From the NCBI GenBank assembly GCA_031296345.1, contig JARLFW010000066.1:1-5863 (forward strand): a stretch of DNA of 5,863 nucleotides, read 5' to 3'. The DNA comes from Nitrosotalea sp. GTDB taxonomy: Archaea; Thermoproteota; Nitrososphaeria; Nitrososphaerales; Nitrosopumilaceae. Position 1 is the first letter of the stretch. The number at the start of each line of letters is the position of its first letter. The notes under the pieces are model-generated. The model saw only the letters and a program-made list of their open reading frames with translations, ran no database searches and was not told the origin of the DNA. A program made the translations under genes and the position numbers. Positions 4,535-5,863 of the stretch are shown one piece after another.

Positions 4535-4606
4535 GGGCTGGTAGTTCAGCGGTAGAATACTCGCCTTGCACGCGAGGGGTCAGGGGTTCAAATCCCCTCC
4601 AGTCCA
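4535..4606 (+). tRNA. tRNA-Ala(TGC)
   Basis: An intron-free 72-nt cloverleaf. The acceptor GGGCTGG/CCAGTCC includes a G3-T70 (G-U) pair, the alanine identity element. The D arm is GTTCAGCGGTAGAAT, the anticodon stem is CTCGC/GCGAG, the loop CTTGCAC gives anticodon TGC (4567-4569), and the T arm is AGGGG-TTCAAAT-CCCCT. The discriminator is A and CCA is not encoded. A T run (4610-4614) follows as probable terminator. Confidence 0.97.
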
Positions 4607-4609
4607 CTC

Positions 4610-4614
4610 TTTTT
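4610..4614 (+). terminator. T-run terminator of tRNA-Ala
   Basis: CTTTTTA begins three bases after the tRNA 3' end. It matches the arrangement after tRNA-Leu. Confidence 0.5.
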
Positions 4615-4657
4615 ATAAATTTAGATCTAGGGTTTGCGTAAAAGCTACAGACTCTAT

Positions 4658-4667
4658 TTTAAATATA
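4658..4667 (+). promoter_or_regulatory. TATA box of the microprotein/zinc-ribbon unit
   Basis: TTTAAATATA is one of the best TATA matches in the window. It is centred about 25 bp before ATG 4687, so the transcript would begin on or next to that ATG. Confidence 0.55.
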
Positions 4668-4686
4668 TTTTTCAATAATTTGGCGT

Positions 4687-4758
4687 ATGACTTGGAAAGA
4701 TCTTTGGAATATGAAAAATGTCATTCCAGCAATATCTATTGAGGGAACTAAGAAGTAA
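4687..4758 (+). CDS. Candidate 23-residue leaderless microprotein
   Basis: A short reading frame begins at an ATG placed 25 bp after a strong TATA box and ends two bases before the ATG of the zinc-ribbon frame. The peptide starts MTWKDLWNMKNVIPAIS and ends EGTKK: a tryptophan-containing amphipathic-looking N-terminal half, then a short polar tail. No family is recognised. It may be a real microprotein, a leader peptide controlling the downstream gene by translational coupling, or simply 5' untranslated sequence. Support comes from promoter spacing and tight linkage only. Confidence 0.42.
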   Translation: MTWKDLWNMKNVIPAISIEGTKK

Positions 4759-4760
4759 TA

Positions 4761-4892
4761 ATGGCAATTTTTTACCTAAAAATGAAGTGTACATTTTGTG
4801 GTTATGATGAAACAGAGATAATCATGTCCAAATCCGCATTTTCACCAATCAGGGCAATATGCATGAAATGCAAAAAACATATCGAGTACTAG
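4761..4892 (+). CDS. 43-residue zinc-ribbon protein
   Basis: A tiny protein with two knuckles, C10-x2-C13-G (KCTFCGYDE) and C34-x2-C37 (ICMKCKKHIEY), 20 residues apart; this is the zinc-ribbon/rubredoxin-knuckle pattern. The four Cys with flanking basic residues make a structural zinc site very likely. Partners could be nucleic acid or a larger protein; no specific family is recognised. ATG 4761 follows the stop of the preceding 23-codon frame by two bases, and ATG 4782 (MKCTFCG) is an alternative start giving 36 residues. A weak GAGGGA at 4741-4746 is 14 bases before the first ATG, so translation may depend on re-initiation. TTTTT follows the TAG stop at 4894-4898. Confidence 0.68.
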   Translation: MAIFYLKMKCTFCGYDETEIIMSKSAFSPIRAICMKCKKHIEY

Positions 4893-4926
4893 ATTTTTAC
4901 AAAATTCGTCTGCTCAAACATGTTAT

Positions 4927-4946
4927 AGTCCTAGTCTTGCAGGACT
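4927..4946. repeat. Inverted repeat, 6-bp arms
   Basis: AGTCCT (4927-4932) and AGGACT (4941-4946) are perfect reverse complements around an 8-base loop. They lie between the zinc-ribbon gene and the flavoprotein gene, just upstream of a TATA-like GCTTAAAG (4953-4960). It could be an operator or a weak terminator hairpin. Confidence 0.35.
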
Positions 4947-4990
4947 TCAAATGCTTAAAGGAAATAACTTGCTATGAAAAATAATATCCT

Positions 4991-5722
4991 ATGAATTTTG
5001 GAGAACGTTCTAAAATCAAATCTAAAGAGAAAATTATTGAATTTCTACAAAAAGAACATACGGGCAGAATTGCAACAATAGACAAAAATGGGTTTCCTTT
5101 TATTGCACCCATGAATTTTGTATATTATAATAACGCTGTATACATTCATGGCTTTCCTAAAGGGGAAAAATATGACAATATAAAATTAAATTCTAAATGT
5201 GGTTTCGAAGTAGATAAGGAATTGGCATTTCTACCATCCTATTTTTTTGAACCTTCAACTGATGCTTCACTTACAGATACATTGTACATCAGTGTAGTAA
5301 TCAAGGGATATGCAGAACTTGTTTCCGATAATGTAGAGAAAGCTCAAGTGTTAAACAAATTGATAGAAAAATATCAGACCGAAGGTGGATATGAAAAACT
5401 AAGATCAGATATGGCTACAGTAAAAGGAGTTAATTTGATGAGAATAAAACCCGACATAATTACTGGAAAATACAAACTCGGTAAATATTGGGATCCAAAA
5501 GACAAACTCAGGATTGCAACTCGCATGATGGAAAGAGCAGTACAAAACCCAAGACGAGTATTGGAACTTTTGAATATCAAAGGATTGGACAAGCTTGGAG
5601 ATGAATCTACAAAAGAATTAGCATGGATTCATTCAACTGAGATTGTAGGGATGATGGGATTTCAGAATAATTCAAAGTATCCTACCATTTCATTGTCTGT
5701 TGTAGAAGATGTGGATTGGTGA
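4991..5722 (+). CDS. PPOX-type flavin split-barrel protein (NimA/Pyridox_ox_2-like)
   Basis: A 243-residue cytoplasmic protein. The split barrel covers about 12-160: HTGRIATIDKNGFPFIAPMN (23-42), YIHGFPKGEKYDNIKLN (51-67), the strand ISVVIKGYAELV (100-111), and RIKPDIITGK (151-160), where ITGK is typical of FMN-binding pyridoxamine-phosphate-oxidase-like proteins. His53 lies where nitroimidazole-reductase relatives bind their cofactor. It probably binds FMN, F420 or haem and reduces a small molecule; the substrate is unknown. Residues 161-243 form a further region with a basic, mostly helical stretch (RMMERAVQNPRRVLELL) and an acidic end, longer than a minimal NimA-type domain. ATG 4991 starts the family-like N-terminus. 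There is no ribosome-binding sequence; TATA-like GCTTAAAG lies about 34 bp upstream. Confidence 0.88.
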   Translation: MNFGERSKIKSKEKIIEFLQKEHTGRIATIDKNGFPFIAPMNFVYYNNAVYIHGFPKGEKYDNIKLNSKCGFEVDKELAFLPSYFFEPSTDASLTDTLYISVVIKGYAELVSDNVEKAQVLNKLIEKYQTEGGYEKLRSDMATVKGVNLMRIKPDIITGKYKLGKYWDPKDKLRIATRMMERAVQNPRRVLELLNIKGLDKLGDESTKELAWIHSTEIVGMMGFQNNSKYPTISLSVVEDVDW

Positions 5723-5735
5723 GGAGCTATTCCTC
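5721..5735 (+). terminator. Weak hairpin after the flavoprotein stop
   Basis: GAGGA (5721-5725) and TCCTC (5731-5735) form a 5-bp stem overlapping the stop codon, followed by a short A/T-rich stretch. This is possible termination or 3'-end structure, but not a classical T-run terminator. Confidence 0.25.
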
Positions 5736-5779
5736 TCATATTATTGAAGTGATACAATGAAAACTCTAAATCTGTAATT

Positions 5780-5863
5780 TTATGAACAAGTGGGGACCCA
5801 AAATATGTCAACGTTAGTTAGCTGAATCCCATCGTATTTGAATTTTAATGGGTAAAGTAATAA
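5780..5863 (-). CDS. Possible 3' end of a minus-strand gene cut by the window
   Basis: Read on the minus strand, one frame is open from the window edge to a TAA at 5782-5780 (27 codons). Its end reads KYDGIQLTNVDIFWVPTCS, which has protein-like composition. The other two minus frames close within a few codons. It would converge on the flavoprotein gene. A 27-codon open stretch can arise by chance, so this is only a candidate. Confidence 0.25.
   Translation of the reverse strand, partial: LLLYPLKFKYDGIQLTNVDIFWVPTCS

Noticed and set aside
5374..5592. Minus-strand frame inside the flavin split-barrel gene
   Set aside because: It is a shadow of a well-supported plus-strand gene.
5848..5863. 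ATG near the right edge as the start of a new plus-strand gene
   Set aside because: Only five codons are visible and no clear promoter precedes it, so nothing supports it.
1..5863. CRISPR array, insertion sequence or phage element
   Set aside because: No regularly spaced direct repeats, transposase or integrase motifs, or terminal repeats were seen. Four tRNA genes could be attachment sites, but no duplicated tRNA ends were found.

Overview
The window looks like chromosomal DNA of an ammonia-oxidising-type archaeon (Thaumarchaeota/Nitrososphaerota, Nitrosopumilus-like). This assignment is inferred from an AT-rich background, archaeal TATA boxes placed about 25 bp before start codons or transcript starts, mostly leaderless-looking genes, tRNAs with bulge-helix-bulge introns and no encoded CCA, and several small proteins of thaumarchaeal type. 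No sequence search was possible.

Layout. 1-1277: the end of a PAS sensor histidine kinase whose catalytic histidine is replaced by lysine. 1296-1589: divergent tRNA-Thr(GGT) and tRNA-Leu(TAA); the latter carries two introns, one in the D arm and one in the anticodon loop. 1596-1982: a small ribbon-helix-helix-like protein with a SWIM-like zinc motif; its promoter is bracketed by two palindromic CTTTAAAG elements. 1983-2419: a 437-bp intergenic region holding a strong 13-bp palindrome, a possible bidirectional TATA box and a possible frameshifted small membrane protein gene. 2420-3319: a winged-helix regulator fused to a cobalamin-binding-like module without the cobalamin ligands. 3313-3663: a small conserved-looking protein, convergent and overlapping. 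3777-3864: tRNA-Ile(GAT) with a 13-nt intron. 3896-4450: a thioredoxin-fold protein with a CNHC active site. 4535-4606: tRNA-Ala(TGC). 4687-4892: two tiny adjacent ORFs, a 23-residue peptide and a 43-residue zinc ribbon. 4991-5722: a flavin split-barrel (PPOX/NimA-like) protein. 5723-5863: mostly non-coding, perhaps the tail of a further minus-strand gene.

Most genes are single units with their own promoters, so no clear operon or pathway joins them. The common thread is regulation, redox and small proteins among four tRNA genes. The best candidates for something undescribed are the divergent regulator/small-membrane-protein locus (2217-3319), the microprotein/zinc-ribbon pair (4687-4892) and the degenerate kinase. 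No CRISPR array, insertion sequence or phage gene was seen.
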